This document shows positions 42,270 to 50,666 of a stretch of 59,068 nt of DNA, piece by piece. Position 1 is the stretch's first letter; each line of letters starts with the position of its first letter. Where the stretch lies: positions 1 through 59,068 of the forward strand of contig CAYRLW010000018.1 in NCBI GenBank assembly GCA_964425215.1, given 5' to 3'. The position numbers and the translations under genes are program-made. This DNA comes from CAYRLW01 sp964425215 (GTDB lineage: Bacteria > Spirochaetota > Spirochaetia > Treponematales > Breznakiellaceae). Under the pieces are notes generated by a model, which saw only the letters and a list, made by a program, of their open reading frames with translations, searched no databases and was not told where the DNA came from.

Positions 42270-42429
42270 CCTAGGTGCCTGTCGGACTGGTTAATTTTAA
42301 TAGTCTAAGGTATCCCTTAGGCTATTAAAATTACGATAAACCCGGCTCCTTTGGGAGTTTGCAAGGTAAAAATTGCGGCAAGCCGCAATTTTTTTAATGA
42401 AAAACGGACAAGTCCGACAAACTCCTAGG
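42270..42429. repeat. 160-bp nested inverted-repeat element
   Basis: The outer arms are CCTAGG-N4-TGTCGGAC (42270-42287) and GTCCGACA-N4-CCTAGG (42412-42429), complementary at 14 of 18 positions with equal spacing. Inside are a 19-pair hairpin with one G-T wobble (TAATTTTAATAG-T-CTAAGG, loop TATC, 42292-42333), a weak CTCC/GGAG hairpin (about 42346-42358), and the terminator hairpin at 42368-42395. Drawn as RNA it is a branched cloverleaf-like fold. It lies between two converging genes. It may be a miniature mobile element or a compound terminator. I see no target-site duplication. Confidence 0.6.
42368..42395. terminator. Bidirectional terminator
   Basis: AAAAATTGCGGC (42368-42379) pairs with GCCGCAATTTTT (42382-42393), with more Ts after it and As before it. 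It works in either orientation and serves the CsgG-like gene on the plus strand and possibly groL on the minus strand. Confidence 0.85.
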
Positions 42430-42433
42430 AAAC

Positions 42434-42464
42434 AAAAAAAAGACCGCCGAAGCGGTCTTTTTTT
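42434..42464. terminator. groL terminator (bidirectional)
   Basis: An A-run and GACCGC (42442-42447), loop CGAA, GCGGTC (42452-42457) and a T-run to 42464. Read from the minus strand it lies 44 nt after the groL stop and forms a strong intrinsic terminator. Confidence 0.9.
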
Positions 42465-42507
42465 GCAGGGCGCCCCTACCGGGATGCCCCACGGTTGTCT
42501 GGATGGA

Positions 42508-44151
42508 TTAGTAGTCCATTCCGCCCATGCCACCCATGCCGCCGGCGGGCATGGCGGGGGCCTTTTCCTTCTCGGGAAGATCGGTGATGGCGCACTCGGT
42601 GGTCAAGAGCAGACTCGCGATGGACGCGGCGTTCTGCAGGGCTGACCGGGTAACCTTGGCGGGATCAATAATACCCGCTTTAACCATGTCTACCCATTCC
42701 ATCTTGGCGGCGTCAAACCCAACACCCTTCTTTTCGGTTTTAGCTTTATCGGCGATAACCGCGCCGTCTACGCCGGCGTTTTCGGCGATCTGGCGAATGG
42801 GTTCTTCCAGGGCCCGTTTAACGATCTTAAAGCCCACCTTTTCGTCATCCGTAAGTTTGCTCACATCGGCTTTTTCCAGAACCGCGGCCGCTTGGATCAG
42901 GGCTAAACCGCCTCCGGGAACAATCCCTTCCTCGATAGCCGCCCGGGTGGCGGAAAGGGCGTCTTCTACCCGGTGTTTCTTTTCCTTCAACTCCACTTCC
43001 GTGGCGGCGCCCACGTTGATAACCGCTACGCCACCGGCGAGCTTGGCCAGCCGTTCTTGAAGTTTTTCCCGGTCGTAGTCCGAGGTGGTTTCCTCGATCT
43101 GGGCTTTGATTTGGGCAATCCGATCCTGAATGTCCTTCTGCTTGCCCGAACCGTTGATGATGGTCGTGTTATCCTTATCTACCTTGATGGTCTTTGCCTT
43201 TCCAAGCTGAGAAATATCGGTATTTTCTAGCTTAAGACCCAATTCTTCGGAGATAACTTCACCGCCGGTAAGAATGGCGATATCTTCCAGCATGGCTTTG
43301 CGGCGATCCCCAAAGCCCGGGGCTTTGACGGCACAGGTCCGCAGGGTCCCCCGGAGGCTGTTCACGACCAGGGTCGAGAGGGCTTCGCCGTCCACGTCTT
43401 CCGCGATGATAAGGAGGGGTTTGCCGCTTTGGGCGACCTTCTCCAGCAGGGGAAGCATGTCCTTCATGGAAGAGATTTTCTTATCATGGATAAGGATGTA
43501 AGCGTCTTCGTAAACGCTGGTCATGGTATCCCGATCGGTTACAAAGTAGGCGGAAATGTAACCCCGGTCAAACTGCATACCTTCGACAAACTCGATGGTG
43601 GTGTCCATGGTCTTGGATTCTTCGACCGTGATAACCCCGTCTTTACCAACCTTTTCCATGGCGTCGGCAATCGTGTTTCCGATTTCGGCATCGTTGTTGG
43701 CGGAAACGGAAGCCACGTGGGAAATTTCTTCCTTGTCCTTAATTTCTTTGGCGTTCTTTTTAATTTCATCGACGGCGATTTCTACCGCCTTATCAATACC
43801 ACGCTTCAGCTCTATGGGGGTCATCCCTGCGGCGACGGATTTCAAACCCTCTTTAACCAAAGAGTAGGCCAAAACGGTAGCAGTGGTGGTTCCATCCCCG
43901 GCGATATCGTTGGTTTTGGTGGCCACTTCTTTAAGAAGTTGGGCTCCCATGTTTTCGTAGGGGTCTTCGAGTTCAACTTCCTTCGCTACCGATACGCCGT
44001 CCTTGGTTACCGTGGGGGCTCCAAACTTTTTATCCAGCAGAACATTGCGACCCTTGGGCCCCAGGGTGACCTTAACAGCCCTGGAAATCTGCTCGACACC
44101 GGAAAGCAACTTGCGCCGGGCATCCTCGTTGAACATCAATTGTTTCGCCAT
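42508..44151 (-). CDS. groL: Chaperonin GroEL
   Basis: A 547-residue 60-kDa chaperonin that folds proteins in a tetradecamer with GroES. The ATP site GPKGRNVLLDKKFGAP and GDGTTTATVLAYSLV are intact, and the C-terminus ends in the GGM repeat (MPAGGMGGMGGMDY). The frame is open upstream to 44274, but ATG 44151 (MAKQLMFNEDARRKLL) is preceded by GAGGAGAAGG. No groES lies next to it. It is transcribed alone between two terminators and a divergent promoter region. Confidence 0.98.
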   Translation of the reverse strand: MAKQLMFNEDARRKLLSGVEQISRAVKVTLGPKGRNVLLDKKFGAPTVTKDGVSVAKEVELEDPYENMGAQLLKEVATKTNDIAGDGTTTATVLAYSLVKEGLKSVAAGMTPIELKRGIDKAVEIAVDEIKKNAKEIKDKEEISHVASVSANNDAEIGNTIADAMEKVGKDGVITVEESKTMDTTIEFVEGMQFDRGYISAYFVTDRDTMTSVYEDAYILIHDKKISSMKDMLPLLEKVAQSGKPLLIIAEDVDGEALSTLVVNSLRGTLRTCAVKAPGFGDRRKAMLEDIAILTGGEVISEELGLKLENTDISQLGKAKTIKVDKDNTTIINGSGKQKDIQDRIAQIKAQIEETTSDYDREKLQERLAKLAGGVAVINVGAATEVELKEKKHRVEDALSATRAAIEEGIVPGGGLALIQAAAVLEKADVSKLTDDEKVGFKIVKRALEEPIRQIAENAGVDGAVIADKAKTEKKGVGFDAAKMEWVDMVKAGIIDPAKVTRSALQNAASIASLLLTTECAITDLPEKEKAPAMPAGGMGGMGGMDY

Positions 44152-44241
44152 AACTATCCTTCTCCTCTCTTCTCCGTGCCGTACCATAAGACGTACCAAG
44201 GGCCCGTAGGGACCAGTACGCTGAAATGGTTCCGGCGTAGT

Positions 44242-44278
44242 ATGGTATTGGTATAATGCCTTTATCGCAAACAAAGGC
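44242..44278 (-). promoter_or_regulatory. Predicted groL promoter with an inverted repeat over its -35
   Basis: On the minus strand TTGCGA (44270-44265) and TACCAT (44247-44242) are 17 nt apart. The -35 lies in the middle of GCCTTT-N9-AAAGGC (44258-44278). The N9 spacing recalls the CIRCE heat-shock operator, but the arm sequence does not match CIRCE (TTAGCACTC), so HrcA binding cannot be claimed. Confidence 0.4.
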
Positions 44279-44350
44279 TTTATCTTAAAATACTAAATTA
44301 AGGTCTACCGTGGCAACAGAAAAATGCGTTATACTTGCGATGGAGAGCCT

Positions 44351-45061
44351 ATGCCAAAGGAAAACGTATCCATATTTGAAATTTTTGGGCCCGTCATGAT
44401 AGGCCCTTCCAGTTCCCATACCGCCGGCGTCGCCCGAATAGCCTTTTTGGCGCGGAAAATGTTCGGCCGTCTTCCCGGTCGCGCTCGCATTCGATTTTTC
44501 GGGTCCTTTGCTACCACCTGGCGGGGGCACGGTTCGGATAAGGCCGCTATTGCCGGTCTTTTGGGAATTCCGCCGGAGGATGAACGGCTTGGTCAGGGGG
44601 AAACCCTCTTGCAGGACGCGATGGCCGGGGGGTGGGGTTTTCCCATCGATTTTATTTCCGAACCCACCCTGCCTCCGTCTTGGCACCCCAATTCGTTGAT
44701 TATTGAATTGGAAAGCCCCAAGGTTGATCGGTCCGGCCCGGTAACCCAGATAATTCGAGCCACCAGCGTGGGTGGGGGGGCCATACGGATCGATGAGATA
44801 AACGGCTACCAGGTAAATCTTTCGGGGGAATTGAACGCCCTGTTGGTGCTTCACCACGACGAAATAGGGGTAATCGCCATCGTTTCCCATATTTTGGCGG
44901 CAAACCGTATCAACATTGCGACCACCTCCAGCCATAGAAAGGAGCGGGGAGATGAAGCGCTTTTGGTCGTGGAGACCGACGGCCCCATCGACGATGCCTT
45001 GGTAGATCAGATTGAAAAATTACCCCCTATTTATCGGGTAATTCGCTTCCCCGCGCTGTAG
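44351..45061 (+). CDS. sdaAB: L-serine dehydratase, beta subunit
   Basis: A 236-residue iron-sulfur L-serine dehydratase beta chain. With the alpha chain it turns L-serine into pyruvate and ammonia. The N-terminal SIFEIFGPVMIGPSSSHTAG is the family signature, and a C-terminal ACT-like domain follows (IGVIAIVSHILAANRINIAT). The frame is open from ATG 44324, but ATG 44351 has GGAG (44342-44345) at a good distance. A TATACT box at 44330-44335 would give a leader of only about 9 nt. sdaAA follows after 58 nt. Confidence 0.93.
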   Translation: MPKENVSIFEIFGPVMIGPSSSHTAGVARIAFLARKMFGRLPGRARIRFFGSFATTWRGHGSDKAAIAGLLGIPPEDERLGQGETLLQDAMAGGWGFPIDFISEPTLPPSWHPNSLIIELESPKVDRSGPVTQIIRATSVGGGAIRIDEINGYQVNLSGELNALLVLHHDEIGVIAIVSHILAANRINIATTSSHRKERGDEALLVVETDGPIDDALVDQIEKLPPIYRVIRFPAL

Positions 45062-45119
45062 AACCCCAGGAATCCCGGTACCGGTGACCTTTGGGGGGAC
45101 GTATACTTGAGGAGCGGTT

Positions 45120-46100
45120 ATGAAATTTCGATTTTCAAACCTTACGGAGCTTTTAGGGATCCTTCAAACCGAGGGCCTTTCCGCGGAGGCCTACGCTATA
45201 AAACGGGAGGCCTTTATGTCGTCCCGCACGGAGGCCCAGGTTCTGGAAGAGCTGGACCTGCGTATTCAGGTTACCCGATCTGCCCTGGTAAGCGGTCTAT
45301 CCAAGGGGCAGTATTCCCGGTCCGGTCTGACCACCGCTTCGGCCCTAGCCTTTTCCAAGGCCCCCCGACGTATGATCCGGGATCCCTTTTTCGCCAAAAC
45401 GGTGGCCTATGCCTTGGCGGTGAACGAAGTAAACGCCTGCGGGGGCAAGGTCGTATCGTTTCCTACAGCGGGTTCCAGCGGTATTGTTCCCGGCTCCATT
45501 TGGGCTTGGTGGGACAGTTTTGCCGGTCCTCCGCCGGAAAACGGGATGGATAGCGCGACCCAGGGCCCCGCTATCCCGGTTCCTCCGGAACTTCACCCCC
45601 CGTACCCGGAAAAACTGCGGGGGGCCTTTTTAATAAGTAGCCTGGTGGGGGTTCTGATTGCCCAGTCGGCTACCCTGGCGGGGGCCGAAGGGGGGTGTCA
45701 AGCCGAATGCGGTTCCGCGGGAGCTATGGCCGCCGGGGCCCTTTCGTACCTTGAAGGACTCCCCTTGGACCGCTGTTTTTCTGCCGCCGCCCTGTCGCTT
45801 AAAAATTCTCTTGGCCTAGCCTGCGACCCTGTGGCGGGTTTGGTGGAGGTTCCCTGCGTTAAAAGAAACGCCTTCGTGGCGGTCCAAGCCCTGGTGGCGA
45901 CCGAATTGACCCTGGCGGGGGTTCAAAGCCTTATTCCCTTTGACGAGGTGGTTTGGGCGATGAAAACCGTTGGGGACGCCATGCCTTCTTCGATTAAAGA
46001 AACCGCCGAAGGAGGTTTGGCGCTTACTCCAACGGCCTTGACGTTTAGAGATAAAATCAACAACCTAGACAGTAAGGGCCCTATGGGCCTTAACGGATGA
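45120..46100 (+). CDS. sdaAA: L-serine dehydratase, alpha subunit
   Basis: A 326-residue catalytic chain carrying an oxygen-sensitive 4Fe-4S cluster. The family Cys are in VNACGGKVVSFPTAGSSG, GCQAECGSAGAMAAG and LACDPVAGLVEVPC. A Pro-rich insert of about 30 residues (AGPPPENGMDSATQGPAIPV) separates the first two motifs. ATG 45120 follows TTGAGGAG. The two-subunit form is the one typical of Gram-positives and many anaerobes and fits an anaerobic or microaerophilic host. Confidence 0.94.
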   Translation: MKFRFSNLTELLGILQTEGLSAEAYAIKREAFMSSRTEAQVLEELDLRIQVTRSALVSGLSKGQYSRSGLTTASALAFSKAPRRMIRDPFFAKTVAYALAVNEVNACGGKVVSFPTAGSSGIVPGSIWAWWDSFAGPPPENGMDSATQGPAIPVPPELHPPYPEKLRGAFLISSLVGVLIAQSATLAGAEGGCQAECGSAGAMAAGALSYLEGLPLDRCFSAAALSLKNSLGLACDPVAGLVEVPCVKRNAFVAVQALVATELTLAGVQSLIPFDEVVWAMKTVGDAMPSSIKETAEGGLALTPTALTFRDKINNLDSKGPMGLNG

Positions 46101-46155
46101 TCGTGTATCGTGCGAATCTGTTGACCGTTTAAGGTTTTTTCAAACTTCTTGAGTT

Positions 46156-46183
46156 TTGAAGGAGCCTCGTTTACGATTATTTT
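46156..46183 (+). promoter_or_regulatory. Predicted promoter of the Gfo/Idh gene
   Basis: TTGAAG (46156-46161) and TATTTT (46178-46183) are 16 nt apart, followed by a short leader with TTGGAGG before the ATG at 46203. Just upstream, TTCAAACT and AGTTTTGAA around 46140-46160 can pair. Confidence 0.45.
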
Positions 46184-46203
46184 ATTTTGGAGGAACAACG
46201 CTA

Positions 46204-46413
46204 TGGAAAAATTGCGGATGGGAGTTCTAGGCGGTTCAACCCATTACTTTAAGAGGATNNNNNNNNNNNNNNNNNNNNNNNNNNNNNNNNNNNNNNNNNN
46301 NNNNNNNNNNNNNNNNNNNNNNNNNNNNNNNNNNNNNNNNNNNNNNNNNNNNNNNNNNTGGAAAAATTGCGGATGGGAGTTCTAGGCGGTTCAACCCATT
46401 ACTTTAAGAGGAT
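46204..46413. other. Assembly gap: 100 Ns flanked by an exact 55-bp duplicate
   Basis: The 55 bases at 46204-46258 are repeated exactly at 46359-46413, and 100 Ns (46259-46358) lie between. The repeat is the 5' end of the Gfo/Idh gene. This is almost certainly two contigs that overlap by 55 bases and were scaffolded with a default 100-N spacer. The true chromosome probably has one copy and no gap. Confidence 0.93.
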
Positions 46414-47356
46414 CGCGGTTCCTCTACGAGAATCCCTGTTGGTAGAACCCTACGGAATCGCGTCCCGGGATGGAGCAAAGGCTTCCGCCCTGGCAAAAAA
46501 ATGGGACTTTTCAAAACCCTACGGGTCCTACGAAGCCCTTTTGGCGGATAAGGATATAGATTTTGTCTATATTCCTCTGCCGAACCACCTGCATCTGGAA
46601 TGGATTAAAAAAGCCGCCGACGCGGGGAAACCGGTGCTCTGCGAAAAACCCCTGGGTTTAAACGCGAATGAGGCCTTGGAAGCGGCGGAATATTGCGCTA
46701 AAAAGAAGGTTCCCCTCATGGAAGCCTTTATGTACCGGTTTCACCCCCAATGGCGGAGGGCGGTAGAATTGGTGCAGGCGAACGAACTGGGTCGGGTCAT
46801 GACCACCCACGGCATGTTTAGCTATAACAATCGGGATCCTCAAAATATCCGCAACATCGCCGATTTCGGGGGCGGGGCCAATTTGGACATCGGCTGTTAC
46901 GCCGTGTCTTCGGCCCGACTGCTCATGGAAGGGGAGCCTACCCAAGTTATGGCTACCATTCTTCGGGATAGGGAGTTCAAAACCGATATCCTCGTATCGG
47001 GTATTATGGATTTTGGAGAAGGTCGACGTTCAACCTTTACCGTAGGGACCCAGCTCTTTTCTATGCAGAGGGTTGACGCCTTCGGTACCGGAGGAGCCTT
47101 GTCGGTGGAGGTACCCTTTAATATGTACGGGGACGTACCGGGACGCCTGCACGTGGTTACCGATGTGGGCCGACGGGTGGTGGAGACGGAAATTGTGGAC
47201 CAATACCTGCTGGAATTTGACGGATTCGCCCGGTCCCTGATCGAAAAAATCGAGGTTCCCACCCCCGTAAGCGATGCGGTCGCCAATATGGCGGTATTGG
47301 ACGCGATTTTCGCTTCCGCCGAATCGGGTACCTGGGTTCGTGTACAGAAATATTAA
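46358..47356 (+). CDS. Gfo/Idh/MocA family NAD(P)-dependent oxidoreductase, start hidden by the gap
   Basis: About 332 residues once the gap is removed. The true start is ATGGAAAAATTG, seen intact at 46203; in the copy used here the A falls on the last N. The Rossmann start MGVLGGSTHYFKRI is unusual, with GGST where GxGxxG-type loops are common. The conserved LCEKPLGLNANEA follows, then a C-terminal alpha/beta domain with MEAFMYRFHPQW and GCYAVSSARLL. This resembles the trans-1,2-dihydrobenzenediol/xylose dehydrogenase-like branch, but the substrate is unknown. The next gene is aroF-type. Confidence 0.88.
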   Translation, partial: XEKLRMGVLGGSTHYFKRIAVPLRESLLVEPYGIASRDGAKASALAKKWDFSKPYGSYEALLADKDIDFVYIPLPNHLHLEWIKKAADAGKPVLCEKPLGLNANEALEAAEYCAKKKVPLMEAFMYRFHPQWRRAVELVQANELGRVMTTHGMFSYNNRDPQNIRNIADFGGGANLDIGCYAVSSARLLMEGEPTQVMATILRDREFKTDILVSGIMDFGEGRRSTFTVGTQLFSMQRVDAFGTGGALSVEVPFNMYGDVPGRLHVVTDVGRRVVETEIVDQYLLEFDGFARSLIEKIEVPTPVSDAVANMAVLDAIFASAESGTWVRVQKY

Positions 47357-47415
47357 AAACCGTTCCATGGGCTTGCGGTAAGGCCGTCTTACGGCTATTG
47401 TAGGCCCAGAACGTT

Positions 47416-48507
47416 ATGATAAGGACCAACAACCTACGAATTACCGCCGAGATACCCCTGGTATCTCCCGCGGAATTAGCCCGAGAAATTCCCATGACCG
47501 ACAGGGCCGCGGAAACCGTGGCTCAGGGCCGGCGGCGCATTACGGAAATCCTTTCGGGGCGTGATGGCCGGCTTTTAGCCGTGGTGGGACCCTGTTCCAT
47601 CCACAACGAGGAAGAGGCCCTGGAGTACGCGGCCCGTCTTTCGGAGCTTTCAAAAAAAGTATCCGACCGGCTTCTTGTCGTTATGCGGGTATATTTTGAA
47701 AAACCCCGGACCACCCTGGGGTGGCGGGGATTGATTACGGACCCCAACATGGACGGCAGTTACGATATCGCCCGGGGGCTTCGAATCTCCCGCCGATTGT
47801 TGGTCGCCATAAACGATAGGGGACTCCCTGCGGGTAGCGAAGTCCTGGACCCCATCATTCCCCAGTATATCGCCGAGCTTATCTCTTGGGCTTCTATTGG
47901 AGCCCGGACAACCGAATCCCAAACCCACCGGGAGATGGCGTCGGGCCTTTCCATGCCTATCGGTTTTAAAAACGCCACCGACGGGGACGTGCAGATCGCC
48001 ATCAACGCTATCCTTTCCGCGGCCAGTCCCCACTCCTTTGTGGGTATCGATAGGCAGGGGAATACCATCGTCATGCGTACCTCCGGGAACCCTGACGGTC
48101 ATCTGATTCTTCGGGGGGGAAAGTCGGGGCCCAACTTTGACCGTATCCAGGTATACGAAGCATCCCAACGGATGGTGGCCGCTCGGCTTTCTCCCGCTTT
48201 GATGGTGGATTGCAGTCACGGCAATTCAGAAAAAAGGCCCGAACGGCAAGCCCTGGTGTTGCGGGATATTTTGGATCAACGGCGGGACCCCCACTGCCCC
48301 GTGGTGGGCTTTATGATGGAAAGCAACTTGGAAGCCGGGTGCCAGGTACCTAGTCCCGGAGGCGAAGGCCTTTTGTACGGGGTTTCGGTAACCGATCCCT
48401 GCATTGGTTGGACCGAAACGGAAGCCCTGTTGGAAGAGGCCTACGCCAAAACCGAGGTGGTTCGTCGAGGCTGGGCCCAAGCCCCTGGGGCGGTATCCCA
48501 TGGCTAA
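47416..48507 (+). CDS. 3-deoxy-7-phosphoheptulonate synthase, class I (AroFGH type)
   Basis: A 363-residue DAHP synthase. It joins phosphoenolpyruvate and erythrose 4-phosphate as the first step of the shikimate pathway. The motifs LAVVGPCSIHNEEEALEYA, RVYFEKPRTTLGWRGLI, GARTTESQTHREMASGLS and the metal and substrate residues near MVDCSHGNSEKRPERQ are intact. It is the AroFGH form with an N-terminal extension, so it is probably feedback-controlled by an aromatic amino acid; which one is not evident. ATG 47416 has only a weak ribosome binding site. Its last 8 bases overlap rnhA. Confidence 0.94.
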   Translation: MIRTNNLRITAEIPLVSPAELAREIPMTDRAAETVAQGRRRITEILSGRDGRLLAVVGPCSIHNEEEALEYAARLSELSKKVSDRLLVVMRVYFEKPRTTLGWRGLITDPNMDGSYDIARGLRISRRLLVAINDRGLPAGSEVLDPIIPQYIAELISWASIGARTTESQTHREMASGLSMPIGFKNATDGDVQIAINAILSAASPHSFVGIDRQGNTIVMRTSGNPDGHLILRGGKSGPNFDRIQVYEASQRMVAARLSPALMVDCSHGNSEKRPERQALVLRDILDQRRDPHCPVVGFMMESNLEAGCQVPSPGGEGLLYGVSVTDPCIGWTETEALLEEAYAKTEVVRRGWAQAPGAVSHG

Positions 48508-48973
48508 TAAAGAACTGATCGTTTTTACCGACGGTGGTTGTTCGGGAAACCCGGGGCCCGGGGGGTGGGCGTACGTCATCGTAAACCCCGGGGCCACGCC
48601 CCCCTTATTGGCAAAAAAATGGGGCGCCGAACCGTTGACCACGAACAACCGGATGGAATTGTCCGCCGCGGTAGAAGCTCTGCGGGATATCAAGGGCCGT
48701 TTGGACCCTCCTCTGGGCGCTATCACCGTTTTTACCGATTCCCAGTACGTTCAAAAGGGAATCAGCCTGTGGGTAAACTCGTGGAAACGAAACGGTTGGC
48801 GAACCAGCGCGAAAGAACCGGTGAAAAATCAAGACCTATGGCAAGCTCTGGATGCCCTTTCGACGGAACTCCGGGTCCGCTGGAGCTGGGTCAAGGGCCA
48901 CGCGGGGAACGAGTACAACGAACTTTGCGACCAAATGACCCAAGAGGCCATAGCCTCTCTTCGTTCGGTATAG
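48500..48973 (+). CDS. rnhA: Ribonuclease HI
   Basis: A 157-residue RNase HI that cuts the RNA strand of RNA-DNA hybrids. The catalytic acids are in IVFTDGGCSGNPGPGG (Asp), NNRMELSA (Glu), FTDSQYVQ (Asp) and HAGNEYNELCDQM (final Asp). The frame is open inside the upstream gene, but ATG 48500 gives the family start MANKELIVFTDGG. It overlaps the DAHP synthase gene by 8 bases. Confidence 0.95.
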   Translation: MANKELIVFTDGGCSGNPGPGGWAYVIVNPGATPPLLAKKWGAEPLTTNNRMELSAAVEALRDIKGRLDPPLGAITVFTDSQYVQKGISLWVNSWKRNGWRTSAKEPVKNQDLWQALDALSTELRVRWSWVKGHAGNEYNELCDQMTQEAIASLRSV

Positions 48974-48975
48974 GG

Positions 48976-49203
48976 TTAAGCTCCCTGTAGGGCCGACGAA
49001 AGGAGGGCTAAAAGGGTTTTAGCCTCCTCGGGAGACAGGGTAACCCCCTTTCCCATTTTTTCATGGTCCGGCGACCAATCCCGGATATCGTACTTGGGAC
49101 TTCTCCCGTTCCAAGCCACCAGGTTGAATTCCTTTTTCCATCCGCTTTTTTCTTCCGAAAGAACGCCAAAATGTTTGGTTATTTCAAAGGTAATATCCGC
49201 CAT
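48976..49203 (-). CDS. PC4/YdbC-like single-stranded nucleic acid binding protein
   Basis: A 75-residue protein (MADITFEITKHFGVLSEEKS), similar to the bacterial YdbC family, which has the fold of the eukaryotic coactivator PC4. Typical residues are WKKEFNLVAWNGR, PKYDIRDWSPDHEKMGKGVTL and a C-terminal helix. Homologues bind single-stranded DNA. The ATG at 49203 has AAAGGAGG upstream; the GTG before it is less well placed. It converges on rnhA with only 2 nt between the stop codons. Confidence 0.85.
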   Translation of the reverse strand: MADITFEITKHFGVLSEEKSGWKKEFNLVAWNGRSPKYDIRDWSPDHEKMGKGVTLSPEEAKTLLALLSSALQGA

Positions 49204-49502
49204 CACCGCCTCCTTTTGCTCCCTGTCGCGGTTCCCGCCACGATGGTTTTAATTCTTTATTAATCGGGGTTCTATAAAAAGTCCGCTGACTTTGAAAGAA
49301 CTTTATGTGTTCTGTTCATAAATTGTAAAAACATTTTCCTTCCATCGCAAGACCTTCCTTTATCGAGTCCTTTTTAAAAGGTCCGATAAAAAGGATAAAA
49401 ACACTTGTCCTATAAAAAAAAGAGAAGTACACTATGGATACGTATATGAAGGGATTTTTTTAACCCCGTCATATTCTTATCTAATTTAAAGAGGAGTGGC
49501 CT
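49204..49502. promoter_or_regulatory. AT-rich intergenic region with promoter and hairpin
   Basis: No gene is seen. A predicted plus-strand promoter is TTGTCC (49405-49410), 17 nt, TACACT (49428-49433). Upstream of it is a hairpin TTTATCG-CCTTT/AAAGG-CGATAAA (49359-49390) with a small internal loop. A long leader of about 60 nt leads to the lipoprotein start, with AAAGAGGAG near its end. The minus-strand YdbC-like gene must also be promoted from here. Confidence 0.55.
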
Positions 49503-50666
49503 ATGAAACGAAAAATTATAATGCGTGCTCTCACCGGCGCGTTAATTATTACGTTCGCGGCTTCCTGCGCGGGGACCCCAAAACCGGCGCCCCAAGCCCC
49601 ATCGGAACAACCCGCCGTAACTCCGGCCCCTGCCGCTCCGGCTCCGCAGGCCGAACAAAAGCCCCCGGAACCGCCTAAGGACCTTTCCAAAATGGAACCG
49701 GATCAAGCTACGACGGATGCTTTAGCTTCCGCTCAGGCGCGGGCTGAAAAATCTCGAAAGCAAGCATTCGACGTTCAGAGTCCCACCTATTTCCCCGACG
49801 ATTGGAAGGCCGCGGAAAATCAATATTTGGCGGCTCGAGATAAGGCTAAGGATAAAAATATGGCGGCCTACCAAGAGGCTACCAAGTTGTACCTTTCCGC
49901 CGCGGACGCCTACGACGCGGTGGCTAAAAAGACGTTACCCCTTTTCGCCGACGCTAGGCAAAACGAGTTGGATCAAGCTAGGGCCCTAGCTGTAGCCGTG
50001 GGAGCGGAAAAATTGGTTCCCGACCGTCTCGCGGTGGCCGACGCTGAGGTTGCCAAGGCGCATCAGCAGTACCAAGCGGGGGATTACTACGGTGCCGCCG
50101 ATACGGCCGCCACCGCCCGGTCCCGGTATTTAGCCCTTAAGACAGGGTTGGACGCTAACGCGGTCAAAAACACCATCGACCAGCGGGGTTTCGCGGGCTA
50201 CGACCCGAGCAATTATGCCTTGGCGAGTACCAAATTGGATCAAGCTATGGGTTTCTACGATCAGGGCAACGTTCCCGGCGCCCGGGACGCGAGCGACGAA
50301 GCCCTGTTACGGTTTAATTTGGCCCTTAACAAGGGTAAAGAAATGAACGCCTCATCCTTGGGAAAGGCGGCGGTGAACGAGAAAAACGCGGCCACCGAAC
50401 TAAAGGCCAACGTAGCGGTTAAGGATGGATACGATAACGCCTCTAATGTCCTAAGCCAGGCCGACGCGGCGTACAAGGCGGAAAAATACGACGACGCAGC
50501 GAATCTTTATACCCAGGCGGAGCAATTGTTCGCCTCGGTTCGGGCCACCGCGGCGGATAAACGTCAAAAGGCCTTGGACGCTATGAATAGGGCTACTAAA
50601 CAGATGACCGAAAGCGAGCAAACCGCCAAAAATGCCAACGCGATTTTGGAAGGAGGTTCCCGATGA
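49503..50666 (+). CDS. Lipoprotein with helical repeat domain
   Basis: A 387-residue exported lipoprotein. The signal peptide ends in a lipobox (AASC, lipidated Cys22). A Pro/Ala-rich spacer (about 25-58) would let it reach out from the membrane. The rest is Ala-rich helical with TPR-like pairs (YLAARDKAKDKNMAAYQEA, YQAGDYYGAADTAATARSRY, YKAEKYDDAANLYTQAEQLF). No catalytic site is seen; a structural or cell-wall-linked role is likely. ATG 49503 follows AAAGAGGAG. The LysM gene starts in its last four bases, so the two products are probably made together. Confidence 0.8.
   Translation: MKRKIIMRALTGALIITFAASCAGTPKPAPQAPSEQPAVTPAPAAPAPQAEQKPPEPPKDLSKMEPDQATTDALASAQARAEKSRKQAFDVQSPTYFPDDWKAAENQYLAARDKAKDKNMAAYQEATKLYLSAADAYDAVAKKTLPLFADARQNELDQARALAVAVGAEKLVPDRLAVADAEVAKAHQQYQAGDYYGAADTAATARSRYLALKTGLDANAVKNTIDQRGFAGYDPSNYALASTKLDQAMGFYDQGNVPGARDASDEALLRFNLALNKGKEMNASSLGKAAVNEKNAATELKANVAVKDGYDNASNVLSQADAAYKAEKYDDAANLYTQAEQLFASVRATAADKRQKALDAMNRATKQMTESEQTAKNANAILEGGSR

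Noticed and set aside
42292..42333. Simple terminator for the CsgG-like gene
   Set aside because: The 19-pair hairpin is not followed by a T-run; termination is better explained by the next hairpin at 42368-42395.
43429..44256. 275-codon plus-strand open frame opposite groL
   Set aside because: It mirrors the groL coding sequence, with no independent start signal.
44242..44278. CIRCE element for groL
   Set aside because: The spacer length fits, but the arms GCCTTT/AAAGGC do not match TTAGCACTC/GAGTGCTAA.
46203..46413. True gene duplication or tandem repeat at the Gfo/Idh start
   Set aside because: Exact 55-base identity around exactly 100 Ns is the signature of an unmerged contig overlap.
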